A stretch of DNA of 64,000 nt, taken from Acidobacteria bacterium Ga0077534 (GTDB lineage: Bacteria > Acidobacteriota > Blastocatellia > Pyrinomonadales > Pyrinomonadaceae). The notes under the pieces are model-generated. The model saw nothing but the letters and a program-made list of their open reading frames with translations, was not told where the DNA came from and made no database searches. The DNA lies in NCBI GenBank assembly GCA_001464455.1, contig LNEI01000013.1, forward strand, positions 62,001-126,000, written 5' to 3'. The position numbers were made by a program, and so were the translations under genes. The stretch's first letter is position 1. Each line of letters begins with the position of its first letter. Of the stretch, positions 32,553-41,373 are shown one piece after another.

Positions 32553-33608
32553 GTGATCCGAAAGAAACAGGTAACTCTAAACGATATCGCAGCCCGCAGC
32601 GGCGTGGCGGCAATGACCGTTTCGCGCGTCGTCAACGGTAACGGCTACGTTAGCGAGGAAACGCGAGAGAAGGTGCTGGCGGCGGTCACCGAGATGAATT
32701 ATCGCCGCAACGGCCTAGCCCGCAGTTTGAAGCGGCAAAAGACAGAGACGGTCGGCCTCGTACTCGGTGATCTTTCTAATCCATATTCGACTGAGCTCGC
32801 AAACGCCGTTCGCGAAAGCCTTTCGGCTCAGGGCTTTAACCTCTTTATCTGTATCAGCGAGCACAGCGGCAAGGAAGACATCGCGGCGTTCGAGGCTCTG
32901 GTCGACCACAACGTCGACGGGATCATCGTCGCGACCCGCTCGAACAGGGACGGCAATGAGCGGCTTGACCGGATCGCCGATTCCGACCTGCCGATCGTCG
33001 TCGTCGGCCGCGATTTTCCGCACAAAGGTGTCGATTATGTGTCGGCGGACAATTTCACCGGCGGTTTCGAAGCGACCCAGCACCTGATCGATCTCGGGCA
33101 TCGCCGGATCGGTTTTATCGGAGCGGCATTCGAGGATCGACACAGTTTGAAACGTCTTCAGGGCTACCTCAAAGCATTGGAAAAACACGACATAGCGGTC
33201 GACGAACGTCTGATCACGGGCCGCAGTGAATCCGCCGCAGACGTTCCGGGCTATTCCACCGAGAAGATCGGCTACGAAGGCATGAAACGCTTGCTTTCGC
33301 TGCCGAATCGCCCGACAGCCGCTTTTGCCCGCAACGATCTTACGGCGTTCGGAGCGATCGCTGCTATCAAGGAAGCGGGGCTTTCGATCCCGAACGATAT
33401 CGCGATCGTCGGATTTGACGACACGCCGCTCGCGTCGCATACGACGCCGGCTCTTACGACAGTTCGCCAGCCGATGCGTCTGCAGGGACAGATCGCGGCC
33501 GAGATGCTGCTTCGGCGGATCAGGGCCGTTGAGGACGTTCGCCGCGAAGACAGAATATTGGATTGTGAGTTAATAGTTCGCGGCTCGACGGTCGCGGCGA
33601 AGTTGTAG
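32553..33608 (+). CDS. LacI-family transcriptional regulator
   Basis: A 351-residue repressor that probably starts at GTG 32553. The N-terminal helix-turn-helix is classical (VTLNDIAARSGVAAMTVSRV, then YVSEETREKVLAAV), with a hinge helix RNGLARSLK, followed by a periplasmic-binding-protein-like effector domain (about 60-345; VGLVLGDLSNPYSTELA, IGFIGA, DIAIVGFDDTPLA, TTVRQPM). It sits mid-locus directly before the MFS transporter gene (23 bases), so transporter and downstream enzymes are its likely targets and a uronate its likely effector. No operator was securely located; the AT-rich stretch around 32510-32545 is the place to look. Confidence 0.94.
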   Translation: MIRKKQVTLNDIAARSGVAAMTVSRVVNGNGYVSEETREKVLAAVTEMNYRRNGLARSLKRQKTETVGLVLGDLSNPYSTELANAVRESLSAQGFNLFICISEHSGKEDIAAFEALVDHNVDGIIVATRSNRDGNERLDRIADSDLPIVVVGRDFPHKGVDYVSADNFTGGFEATQHLIDLGHRRIGFIGAAFEDRHSLKRLQGYLKALEKHDIAVDERLITGRSESAADVPGYSTEKIGYEGMKRLLSLPNRPTAAFARNDLTAFGAIAAIKEAGLSIPNDIAIVGFDDTPLASHTTPALTTVRQPMRLQGQIAAEMLLRRIRAVEDVRREDRILDCELIVRGSTVAAKL

Positions 33609-33631
33609 CACTTATTCGGCCGGACACTTTT

Positions 33632-34957
33632 ATGCAGAATACTTCGGAAATGAACGACGCCGGTGGCGGATTCAAGTTTCGCGGGCTCCGTTGGGTGATC
33701 ATTTCGCTCATCTTTTTCGCGACGCTGATCAACTACATCGATCGCCTGACGATATCGGTCCTCGGCCCGATCATTGTCGAAAAGCTCCAGCTTACGAACA
33801 CCGAATTCGGTAGCATCGCGACGTGGTTTCTTTTCGCGTACACCATGAGCCAGGCTCTTTCGGGCAAACTGTACGACAAGATCGGCATTAAGAAAGGCTT
33901 CACGGTCTCGATCGTCGTTTGGTCGCTCGCGGGTATCGCGACGGCATTTTCAACCGGTCTCAAAACCCTGTCGCTGTGCCGTTTCGTCCTCGGCCTCGGC
34001 GAAGCTGGCAACTGGCCGGGTGCCGCGAAAACGGTTGCCGAATGGTTCCCGGCTCGTCAACGGGCGCTCGGAATGGCCATCTTCAATAGCGGAGCCGCTA
34101 TCGGTTCAATCGTCGCTCCGCCGATCATCTACGGCCTTTATGCGTTTTATGGCGACTGGCACGAGGTTTTCATTTTCACAGGCCTGCTCGGATTTGTCTG
34201 GCTCGCGGCTTGGCTGCTGATCTATGACCGGCCTGAAAACCATAAATGGCTGACAAAAGAGGAGTTCGCTCTGATCCGCGAGGAAGAGCCCTCGGAGAAG
34301 GCCGAACCGAGCCAACCCCAAACTGAGGCTCCGCAGCAGATCGGATGGTTCGAACTTCTTCGCTATCGGCAGACATGGTCCATCGTGCTCGCTCGCTTCC
34401 TCGTCGACCCGATCTGGTGGCTCTACATCACCTGGCTGCCGCTTTATCTGAGCAAGGTTCACGGTTTCGACCTCAAACAGATCGGCCTTTTTGCGTGGGT
34501 GCCGTATGTTGCTGCCGACGCCGGAAGTCTGTTCGGCGGATGGCTTTCGGGGTACCTGATAGGCCGCGGATGGTCGGTTAACAACGCTCGAAAGGCGGTG
34601 ATCATCTTCGCCGCGTGCCTGATGCCCGCAGGCATTCTCGCTGCGTTTTCGACCGATTCGATGACCGCGCTTGTACTGATCGGCGTCGTGCTATTCGGCT
34701 TTCAAGTCTGGATCAACAATGTTCAGACGCTGCCGAGCGACTTTTTCCCGTCGTCTGCCGTCGGTTCGGTCGCTGGTCTCGGCGGCATGGGAGCCGGAAT
34801 CGGCTCGATGATCTTTATCTTCACGACCGGTTGGGTCGTCGACAATTTTTCGTACACCCCGATCCTCGTCACCGCCGGCATTTTGGCTCCGATCGGGACG
34901 ATAGTCCTGTGCCTGCTGGCGGGAAAGATCGAAAAAGTGAAATTGCAAAAAACGTAA
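33632..34957 (+). CDS. MFS transporter, hexuronate/anion-cation symporter type
   Basis: A 441-residue major facilitator with about 12 transmembrane helices. The first loop carries the family pattern (NYIDRLTISVLGPII, later LYDKIGIKKGF), and helix 4/5 has RFVLGLGEAGNWPGAAKTVAEWFP, which is characteristic of the ExuT/hexuronate and sugar-acid symporter group. It should import galacturonate, glucuronate or a related acid across the inner membrane with protons. Directly after LacI and before an SDR in a uronate locus, the context fits well. The stop is followed by a copy of the dispersed repeat. Confidence 0.9.
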   Translation: MQNTSEMNDAGGGFKFRGLRWVIISLIFFATLINYIDRLTISVLGPIIVEKLQLTNTEFGSIATWFLFAYTMSQALSGKLYDKIGIKKGFTVSIVVWSLAGIATAFSTGLKTLSLCRFVLGLGEAGNWPGAAKTVAEWFPARQRALGMAIFNSGAAIGSIVAPPIIYGLYAFYGDWHEVFIFTGLLGFVWLAAWLLIYDRPENHKWLTKEEFALIREEEPSEKAEPSQPQTEAPQQIGWFELLRYRQTWSIVLARFLVDPIWWLYITWLPLYLSKVHGFDLKQIGLFAWVPYVAADAGSLFGGWLSGYLIGRGWSVNNARKAVIIFAACLMPAGILAAFSTDSMTALVLIGVVLFGFQVWINNVQTLPSDFFPSSAVGSVAGLGGMGAGIGSMIFIFTTGWVVDNFSYTPILVTAGILAPIGTIVLCLLAGKIEKVKLQKT

Positions 34958-34964
34958 TGCAAAA

Positions 34965-35020
34965 GCCCGCGCGTAAGCAAGGGCGAAACACGAACGTTGG
35001 ACGCAAAGCCCGAGCGAGTA
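34965..35020. repeat. Dispersed REP-like repeat, degenerate copy 3
   Basis: GCCCGCGCGTAAGCAAGGGC starts at 34965. Instead of an inverted right arm, a partial direct copy (AAAGCCCGAGCGAGTAAG) follows at about 35005. It sits seven bases after the MFS stop. Confidence 0.75.
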
Positions 35021-35060
35021 AGTTTTTGGAATAACGATTGAAAGACTGACGTTAATATTT

Positions 35061-35831
35061 ATGAACAATTATTTCGATTTTATAGGCAAGGTCGTACTCG
35101 TGACCGGGGCCTCGAGCGGTATCGGTCGTGCTACAGCCGAGCTTTTTGGCAGTTTCGGGGCTTCTGTCGCAATTACCTACCACCAAAACAAGGCCGGGGC
35201 CGAAAATGCCGTCAGCAACATTAACGAAAATGGTGAAAGGCGAGCGATCGCTCTCGAGGTCGACGTTCGCGACAATGCTCAGATCACAAAGATGGTTCGC
35301 GATGTCGAAGAAAGCCTCGGCCCGGTCGACATTCTGGTCAACAATGCCGGCTCGCTCATCGAACGCCTGCGAACGCTCGAAATGACCGAGGAACGCTGGG
35401 ACGAGGTAATGAATCTCAATACGCGAAGTGCATTCTTCGCCGCTCAGGCCGTGATCCCTAAAATGCTCGAACGCGGCGGCGGGTCGATCATCAACGTGAC
35501 ATCCATCGCCGGACGCAACGGCGGAGCACCCGGTTCGATCCATTATTCGTCCGCAAAAGCCGCCGTGCTGACGATGACAAAGGGGCTGGCGAAAGAGTTT
35601 GCTGCTCAAGGCATCCGAGTAAACGCCGTATCACCGGGCGTGATCGATACTCCGTATCACGAGACGTTTACGACGTCCGAAGTAATGGAAAACTTGCGAA
35701 AAGCGATACCGATGGGCCGCGAAGGCCGCTCGTCCGAGGTCGCCGGAGTTATCGTGTTTCTCGCCTCAGACGCTGCCAGCTACCTTTGCGGCGAAACGAT
35801 CGAGATCAACGGCGGACTTCTGATGGATTAG
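35061..35831 (+). CDS. Short-chain dehydrogenase/reductase, possible KduD function
   Basis: A 256-residue classical SDR with NAD(P) motif TGASSGIGRA (about 15-24), NNAG (about 93), catalytic Tyr and Lys in YSSAKAA, and the C-terminal DAASYLCGETIEINGG. In this setting it could reduce the KduI product to 2-keto-3-deoxygluconate, the step KduD performs, but the sequence is not clearly KduD and could equally act on another sugar acid. Cytoplasmic. It is followed 18 bases later by the acetyl-esterase gene, so they are probably co-transcribed. Confidence 0.9.
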   Translation: MNNYFDFIGKVVLVTGASSGIGRATAELFGSFGASVAITYHQNKAGAENAVSNINENGERRAIALEVDVRDNAQITKMVRDVEESLGPVDILVNNAGSLIERLRTLEMTEERWDEVMNLNTRSAFFAAQAVIPKMLERGGGSIINVTSIAGRNGGAPGSIHYSSAKAAVLTMTKGLAKEFAAQGIRVNAVSPGVIDTPYHETFTTSEVMENLRKAIPMGREGRSSEVAGVIVFLASDAASYLCGETIEINGGLLMD

Positions 35832-35849
35832 CCAATAGGGGTAATAATT

Positions 35850-37169
35850 ATGAAAAAGATCAAACTGATCCTGGTCGTTCTGGCCGCTTTCATCTCTTCG
35901 ACGGTCGCCAGTGGGCAGGAACTTACCGGGACTTACCAGGTCCGCGTCTCGCTGGACCGGCCGAATTGGACATACGAGCTAAACGAGACGCCAAAATTCA
36001 CGCTCGCCGTGACGCTGAATAATTCGAATGTCGCCGGACTTCCGGTCAGATATTCCTGCGGCCCCGAAATGATGCCGCCGACGGTCGAGAAAACCGTGAT
36101 GACGACTGCGGCTCCGTTGCTGCTCGACGCAGGGACGATGAAGGATCCCGGCTTTCTTCGCTGCACCGCGATTTTGACAAAAGACGGGCGCGGCTATCGC
36201 GGGCTGGCGACGGCGGCATTTCGCCCGGACTTAATTAAGCCTGTGGTAAATGACCCTGCTGATTTTGATAAATTCTGGGCCGACGGACTTGCCCGGCTGC
36301 CTAAGATCGCCGTCGACCCCAAGCTCGAACACCTTCCCGCTTCGTCAACGCCGAAAGCAGACGTTTATCACGTAAACTTTCAAACCGTCGGCTCAGGCCC
36401 CAGCCAGATGAGCCGCATCTATGGCATTCTCGCTATTCCGAAAGGGCCTGCGAACCAGAAATACCCTGCTCTTCTTCGCGTACCGGGAGCAGGCGTCCGG
36501 CCTTACACCGGGCAGATCGCTCTTGCCGAGCAAGGAATGATCACGCTTGAGATCGGGATTCACGGCATCCCGGTTACGCTGCCGCAGATGCTTTACGACG
36601 AGCTCCGCGGCGGAGCCTTGAACCGCTATTTCACCTATAACCTGGATGACCCGGAAAACTATTATTACCGCCGCGTTTTTCTCTCGATGGTGCGTGCTAA
36701 CGATTTTCTAACTTCGCTGCCACAATACGATGGCTCAAATCTTGCCGTAATGGGCGGTAGCCAGGGCGGAGCTCTGGCGATCGTTACAGCGGCTCTGGAC
36801 AAACGCGTGAAGGCATTGGCAGCGTCGTATCCGGCAATGTCAGACATGGCAGGATACACGGCAAACCGGGCAGGCGGCTGGCCGCACATGTTTCGCGATG
36901 TGAAAACACGGACGAAAGAAAAGCTCGATACGGCCGCTTATTATGACGTCGTGAACTTCGCCCGCCGCGTGCGCGTCCCCGGAATCTACACATGGGGTTT
37001 TAACGACGAAACATGTCCGCCTACGTCGATCTACGCATCATTCAACACGATCTCGGCTCCGAAAACGACTGTTCTGTCCCTCGAAATGGGCCACTCAAAT
37101 TCGCCCGAGCAGACCGCAAAGCTAAATAGTTGGATCGAGAAATTCTTAAAGACTGGGAGGGGCGAATAG
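35850..37169 (+). CDS. Secreted acetyl xylan esterase-like enzyme (CE7/AXE1)
   Basis: A 439-residue alpha/beta hydrolase with a signal peptide (IKLILVVLAAFISSTVASGQ). An N-terminal beta domain (about 22-130) precedes an AXE1-type catalytic domain (about 145-435) with nucleophile Ser304 in MGGSQGGAL, the acid in GFNDETCPP and the His in EMGHSN. CE7 enzymes deacetylate acetylated sugars and oligosaccharides. Here it would strip acetyl groups from an acetylated pectic or xylan-like polymer before cleavage. The gene ends one base before the next esterase-like gene, so they are tightly linked. Confidence 0.88.
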   Translation: MKKIKLILVVLAAFISSTVASGQELTGTYQVRVSLDRPNWTYELNETPKFTLAVTLNNSNVAGLPVRYSCGPEMMPPTVEKTVMTTAAPLLLDAGTMKDPGFLRCTAILTKDGRGYRGLATAAFRPDLIKPVVNDPADFDKFWADGLARLPKIAVDPKLEHLPASSTPKADVYHVNFQTVGSGPSQMSRIYGILAIPKGPANQKYPALLRVPGAGVRPYTGQIALAEQGMITLEIGIHGIPVTLPQMLYDELRGGALNRYFTYNLDDPENYYYRRVFLSMVRANDFLTSLPQYDGSNLAVMGGSQGGALAIVTAALDKRVKALAASYPAMSDMAGYTANRAGGWPHMFRDVKTRTKEKLDTAAYYDVVNFARRVRVPGIYTWGFNDETCPPTSIYASFNTISAPKTTVLSLEMGHSNSPEQTAKLNSWIEKFLKTGRGE

Positions 37170-37170
37170 G

Positions 37171-38091
37171 ATGCACGTCAGACAATATTTCGCGGTCATT
37201 GCTCTCCTGCTTTGCGTTTCAACGCACGCATTCTCGCAGGAGCCGGATGCAACGGCCGCCGCGAAGCCTGCGCCCGATATCGCGAACGCAAAATACGGCC
37301 CGCTTGAACGCAATGTTTTCGACCTGTGGCGGCCAAAGTCGAAATCGCCAACCCCGCTGATGGTCTACATCCACGGCGGAGGTTTCGTTAACGGCGACAA
37401 GGGCAATCTGTCGCCAAAGCTCCTCGAGATGCTTCTAGGCCGCGGCATCGCCGTGATGGCGATAAACTACAGCCTGCTCGCTACCCACGTTTATCCGCAG
37501 GCCTACAAAGACTCAGCGCGTGCCATCCAATACGCCCGGGCAAACGCTAAAGACTGGAACATCGACAAGACAAAGATCGGTGCGATGGGCAGTTCAGCCG
37601 GCGGGCTGACGTCGCTCTGGCTTGGATTTCACGACGATCTAGCCGACGCCAAGTCGACAGACCCTGTGCTTCGCGAGTCGACCCGGCTCAAGGTAATGGC
37701 CGTCTGGTCGGCTCAAACGACGCTTGTGCCTGAGATCGTCAAACCACGAGTCGGCGAAGCGACGCTCAAACATAGCTTCTACACCGGACGGCTATTCGGA
37801 CTAACGAAGGAAGAAATGACTGCCGAAAAAGGCAGGGAGATGACCAAACAAGCCTCGCCGCTTTCGCATCTGACCAAGGATGATCCGCCGGTGTGGGCGT
37901 TTTACAGCGTTGCAAACAAACCGCAGACTGCGGAAACAACGACCAGCGATGCGATCCATCACCCCTATTTCGGCAAGGTGCTGAAAGAAGAAATGGACAA
38001 ACTAAAGATCGAGTGCAAGCTTCGTCATAAAGACGATGGCAAAACCGTAAATGACGATGTGACAGCATTTATCGTCAAACACATGAAGTAA
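37171..38091 (+). CDS. Secreted alpha/beta hydrolase (BD-FAE/esterase-like)
   Basis: A 306-residue secreted esterase-like protein with an N-terminal signal (FAVIALLLCVSTHAFSQ). The oxyanion motif YIHGGGFVNGDKG (about 67-79) and nucleophile Ser142 in AMGSSAGGL are characteristic of the hormone-sensitive-lipase/BD-FAE group, which includes feruloyl and acetyl esterases of plant cell-wall polymers. The expected His lies near the end in DDGKTVNDDV or is displaced; the usual HG motif is not obvious. GGGAGGGG precedes ATG 37171. It lies one base after the CE7-like gene and nine bases before the heparinase-like gene, in one operon. Confidence 0.85.
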   Translation: MHVRQYFAVIALLLCVSTHAFSQEPDATAAAKPAPDIANAKYGPLERNVFDLWRPKSKSPTPLMVYIHGGGFVNGDKGNLSPKLLEMLLGRGIAVMAINYSLLATHVYPQAYKDSARAIQYARANAKDWNIDKTKIGAMGSSAGGLTSLWLGFHDDLADAKSTDPVLRESTRLKVMAVWSAQTTLVPEIVKPRVGEATLKHSFYTGRLFGLTKEEMTAEKGREMTKQASPLSHLTKDDPPVWAFYSVANKPQTAETTTSDAIHHPYFGKVLKEEMDKLKIECKLRHKDDGKTVNDDVTAFIVKHMK

Positions 38092-38099
38092 AACATTCT

Positions 38100-40088
38100 A
38101 TGAAAAAGGCAGCATTATTACTAGTTTCGCTATTGGCTCTCACGTCGTTTTCGTTTGCTCAGGATCAACAGGAACTCGAAGCCGAAAGGGCGGCAAACGC
38201 TAAACTGAAAGGTGAACACCCGCTCATCAAGCTTGCGGCTTCAAAGCCCTCTTCGCTAAAGAAGGAGTTGGCCGGCGTTCATCCTCGCGTATACATGACG
38301 CAGGGCGACATCGATCTTTTGAAGGAAAAAGCAAAGAGCGAGAAAGAGCTTTGGCAGACCGCTCTCTCGCGTGTTCGGGCCCTCAGCACGGAACCCGCAC
38401 CGGCACCGGCTCAGGAACGTCGCGTCCAGAACGAGGTCGGGCTGGGCATCGCCGAGGCGGCGTTTGTTTACAAGATCACGGGCGAGAAAAAGTACCTCGA
38501 CGCCGCGAAGAAATATATCGACGCCGGCATCAGCTACAACACCTGGGGCTACGAGTACAACAAGCCCAACGTCGACCTCGCCGCCGGACATCTGCTCTAT
38601 GGAATGGGTTGGGGCTACGATCTGCTATACAACGATCTGACGCCTGCCGAACGCACTCGGATCCGCGAAAAGCTCGTAAAACAAGCTCGACTTTTACATG
38701 AGTTCTTCAAGCCTAAAAGCGGCAAGACATACGCTTACAGCCAAAACCACACCTTCATTCCGATCTCCGGACTGGCGATCACCGCGTATGCTCTGATGGA
38801 CGAGGTTCCTGAAGCAAAGGAATGGGCCGCGACGTCGCGAGCGATCTTCGACCGCGTGCTGGAAACCTATACGCAGGACGGCTATTTCTACGAAAGCATG
38901 GAATATTGGATCTTCTCCACGCCGTGGATCGTCCACTACATGGATGCCCATCACCACGCGACCGGCGAAGACCTGTACGCGACCACCCCGGGTTTTCGCA
39001 ATGCTCACAAATACGTCTCGCATATCACCCTGCCTGGCGGCGAGTTCAATTTCGACTACGGCGACATCTACGCGGGCCCCGTCACGCGAGCCCGAAAAGG
39101 AAATGACTACGAACGCGAACGAATAAACGGAAAGTTTCGAACTAACTACAACATTATCTATAACTTAGCTTCCAGGTACGGAAACGCCGAAGCTCAGGGC
39201 GTAGCAGACTGGCTCAAGTCAGAAGGCCAGGTAAATGCAGAGGAATTCTGGACATTTATCTGGTACAACCCAAAGATCCAGCCCGTCGCGATCGAGAGGC
39301 AGCCGACGCGTCATTATTTTGAGGATCACGGCGTTGTATTTTGGCGTTCTTCGTGGAAGGACGACGCAACTGCCTTTTCATTCAAAGCCGGGCCGCCCGA
39401 AGGTCATTCAGCAACGGCTAAAGTAAAGGCATATCCCGACTGGCGGCTCTCCAGCGGCCACGCTCACCCTGACAGCGGCAGCTTTATCATCTGGGCGAAC
39501 GGCAAGTATCTGACGGGCGATTCCGGCTACGCTGGCGTGCCGATGACCGAGCATCACAACACGCTGGTATTCGACGGCCTCGGTCAGCACAAGGAAGGTA
39601 AGGGCCACGATGTTTTCGTCGGCGTCTCGTACGACCGTATGAACCAGATCCGGATCGAAAAGGTCTCTATGACCGATAAGGATGCCGAGATAATTGCTGA
39701 TATAGCCCCGGCTTACGAACCCGCAGTCGGCGTAAAGAAATTTAAGCGAACCTTCAAATTCACTGCCCCGGGAACCTTTTTGGTCAGCGACAGTGTCGAA
39801 ACCGACCGGCCGCGAACGATAACTTCCTTTTTGCATTCCGATAACAAGATCGTCGCCGAAACCGGTGGAAGATTCATCTTCGAGCCGGGTGGAACTCAGC
39901 TAAAAGTCGAACTGCTCCGCCCCGCCGATCTCGACGCCAAGTCAGAGGTCAACATCCTGACGGCTCCGGGCCGTCCCGGCTCCGTTGACAAGGGCGAGCG
40001 CGAGGAACGCGGCGTTCGATTGAATATTTCAACGAAACAGAAGGTACAGAAACTAGAGATAGGTATAAAACTTAGAATCGAAAAATAG
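38100..40088 (+). CDS. Secreted heparinase II/III-like polysaccharide lyase
   Basis: A 662-residue secreted protein (signal peptide AALLLVSLLALTSFSFAQ). Residues 50-380 form an alpha/alpha toroid (DLAAGHLLYGMGWGYDLLYNDL, SQNHTFIPISGLAI, YESMEYWIF), and residues 390-660 a heparinase II/III-type beta-sandwich with the signature SGHAHPDSGSFIIWANGKYL. The Asn-His of QNH, Tyr of EYW and His of GHAHPD are in places used for catalysis and metal binding in this fold. It should cut uronate-containing chains by beta-elimination, producing the unsaturated ends that GH105, KdgF and KduI process. The exact substrate is unknown. It is last in the operon, before a long palindrome. Confidence 0.88.
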   Translation: MKKAALLLVSLLALTSFSFAQDQQELEAERAANAKLKGEHPLIKLAASKPSSLKKELAGVHPRVYMTQGDIDLLKEKAKSEKELWQTALSRVRALSTEPAPAPAQERRVQNEVGLGIAEAAFVYKITGEKKYLDAAKKYIDAGISYNTWGYEYNKPNVDLAAGHLLYGMGWGYDLLYNDLTPAERTRIREKLVKQARLLHEFFKPKSGKTYAYSQNHTFIPISGLAITAYALMDEVPEAKEWAATSRAIFDRVLETYTQDGYFYESMEYWIFSTPWIVHYMDAHHHATGEDLYATTPGFRNAHKYVSHITLPGGEFNFDYGDIYAGPVTRARKGNDYERERINGKFRTNYNIIYNLASRYGNAEAQGVADWLKSEGQVNAEEFWTFIWYNPKIQPVAIERQPTRHYFEDHGVVFWRSSWKDDATAFSFKAGPPEGHSATAKVKAYPDWRLSSGHAHPDSGSFIIWANGKYLTGDSGYAGVPMTEHHNTLVFDGLGQHKEGKGHDVFVGVSYDRMNQIRIEKVSMTDKDAEIIADIAPAYEPAVGVKKFKRTFKFTAPGTFLVSDSVETDRPRTITSFLHSDNKIVAETGGRFIFEPGGTQLKVELLRPADLDAKSEVNILTAPGRPGSVDKGEREERGVRLNISTKQKVQKLEIGIKLRIEK

Positions 40089-40097
40089 ACGAATGCG

Positions 40098-40165
40098 GAA
40101 GCCCGCACGAAGTAAGGGCTCTTGTTCGTAAATGCGAACGGGAGCCCTTACTTCGTGCGGGCTTC
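40098..40165. repeat. Dispersed REP-like palindrome, long perfect copy 4
   Basis: AAGCCCGCACGAAGTAAGGG (from 40099) pairs with CCCTTACTTCGTGCGGGCTT (to 40164). The stem continues inward through GCTC/GAGC and a GTTCG/CGAAC tip, giving over 25 base pairs. It lies between the lyase operon and rarA, where it may end the operon transcript. Confidence 0.92.
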
Positions 40166-40193
40166 TGCATGCTGTGGTAGATTTGAACTACGG

Positions 40194-41333
40194 ATGGAAC
40201 CGCTCGCAAATCGGATAAGGCCCTTAACACTAGATGATTACGTCGGCCAGCTTCACCTGGTTGGTGAAGGCAAGCCGCTGCGTCTGGCGATCGAGCAGGG
40301 GCATGTTTTCTCCTTTGTGCTTTGGGGTACGCCGGGCACCGGCAAGACTACGCTCGCCCGGATCTATGCAAACGCCATCAACGCGGAATTCCATGAATTA
40401 TCGGCCGTGTCGGCTGGAAAGGAAGATATTCGACGGATCGTAAGCTCGCGTTCGCTCGATAGCCGGCCAAAACTCCTCTTCCTCGACGAGATCCACAGAT
40501 TTAACAAGGCCCAGCAGGACTTTTTGCTTCCATTTGTTGAGAATGGACAGCTGGTTTTGATAGGGGCGACGACGGAGAATCCTAGTTTCGAGGTCATTCC
40601 CGCCTTATTGTCACGTCTTAGGGTTTTTGTTCTAAATGAACTATCCAATGAAGATATGACCGCGATCATCGACCGCACTGGCTACGATCTCGACCCCGTA
40701 GCAAAAGAGTGGCTGATCGAGATGGCCAACGGCGACGCGCGTCAGGCGATCACGATGATCGAGAACACTTCGCGGCTTTACGACCAAATAACGCTCGAGA
40801 CTCTTACAGAGACACTTCAATCAAAGTTTCTGCGATACGACAAAAAGGGAGAGGAACATTACAACGTTATTTCAGCCTTCATTAAATCAATGCGGGCAAG
40901 CAAACCCGACGCCGCGATGTACTACCTGGCCCGCATGATCGAGGGCGGCGAGGACCCAAAATTCATCGCCCGCCGCATGGTGATATTCGCGAGCGAGGAT
41001 ATTGGACTGGCTCAACCGACCGCACTTGTCGTCGCAAACGCCGTTTTCCGTGCCGTCGAAACGATCGGCTATCCCGAATGCACACTTAATTTAGCTCACG
41101 GTGTTGCATATCTCTCGAACGCCGCAAAAGATCGTTCAACTACTAATGCCATCGGCAAAGCCATGGAAGATGCCAAGAAATACGGCAATCTCCCCGTCCC
41201 GATGAAAATAAGAAATGCCCCGACAAAACTAATGAAGGACCTTGGCTACGGCCAAGACGAAGGCAACGATCCCGAAGCTGACCTGATGCCGCAGAAACTG
41301 CGAGGACGAAAGTATTTTGAGGAAAATAGCTAG
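40194..41333 (+). CDS. rarA: Replication-associated recombination protein A (MgsA/RarA)
   Basis: A 379-residue AAA+ ATPase related to clamp loaders that acts at stalled replication forks. I chose ATG 40194 because the longer frame runs back into the palindrome; the protein then begins MEPLANRIRPLTLDDYVGQ as is standard. Walker A is GTPGTGKTTLA (about 45-55), Walker B LLFLDEIHRFNKAQQD (about 95-110), and the C-terminal tetramer domain includes RMVIFASEDIGLA and ending motifs YKYP-like replaced here by PVPMKIRNAPTKLMKDLGYG. Cytoplasmic and housekeeping; unrelated to the preceding sugar locus. Confidence 0.95.
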   Translation: MEPLANRIRPLTLDDYVGQLHLVGEGKPLRLAIEQGHVFSFVLWGTPGTGKTTLARIYANAINAEFHELSAVSAGKEDIRRIVSSRSLDSRPKLLFLDEIHRFNKAQQDFLLPFVENGQLVLIGATTENPSFEVIPALLSRLRVFVLNELSNEDMTAIIDRTGYDLDPVAKEWLIEMANGDARQAITMIENTSRLYDQITLETLTETLQSKFLRYDKKGEEHYNVISAFIKSMRASKPDAAMYYLARMIEGGEDPKFIARRMVIFASEDIGLAQPTALVVANAVFRAVETIGYPECTLNLAHGVAYLSNAAKDRSTTNAIGKAMEDAKKYGNLPVPMKIRNAPTKLMKDLGYGQDEGNDPEADLMPQKLRGRKYFEENS

Positions 41334-41373
41334 GATCTGATCAGCTTACAGCTATTAGCTGCTTGTCGAAAAT

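Noticed and set aside
35061-35831. Firm assignment of the SDR as KduD
   Set aside because: Context fits but the sequence shows only general SDR motifs, so the substrate is left open.
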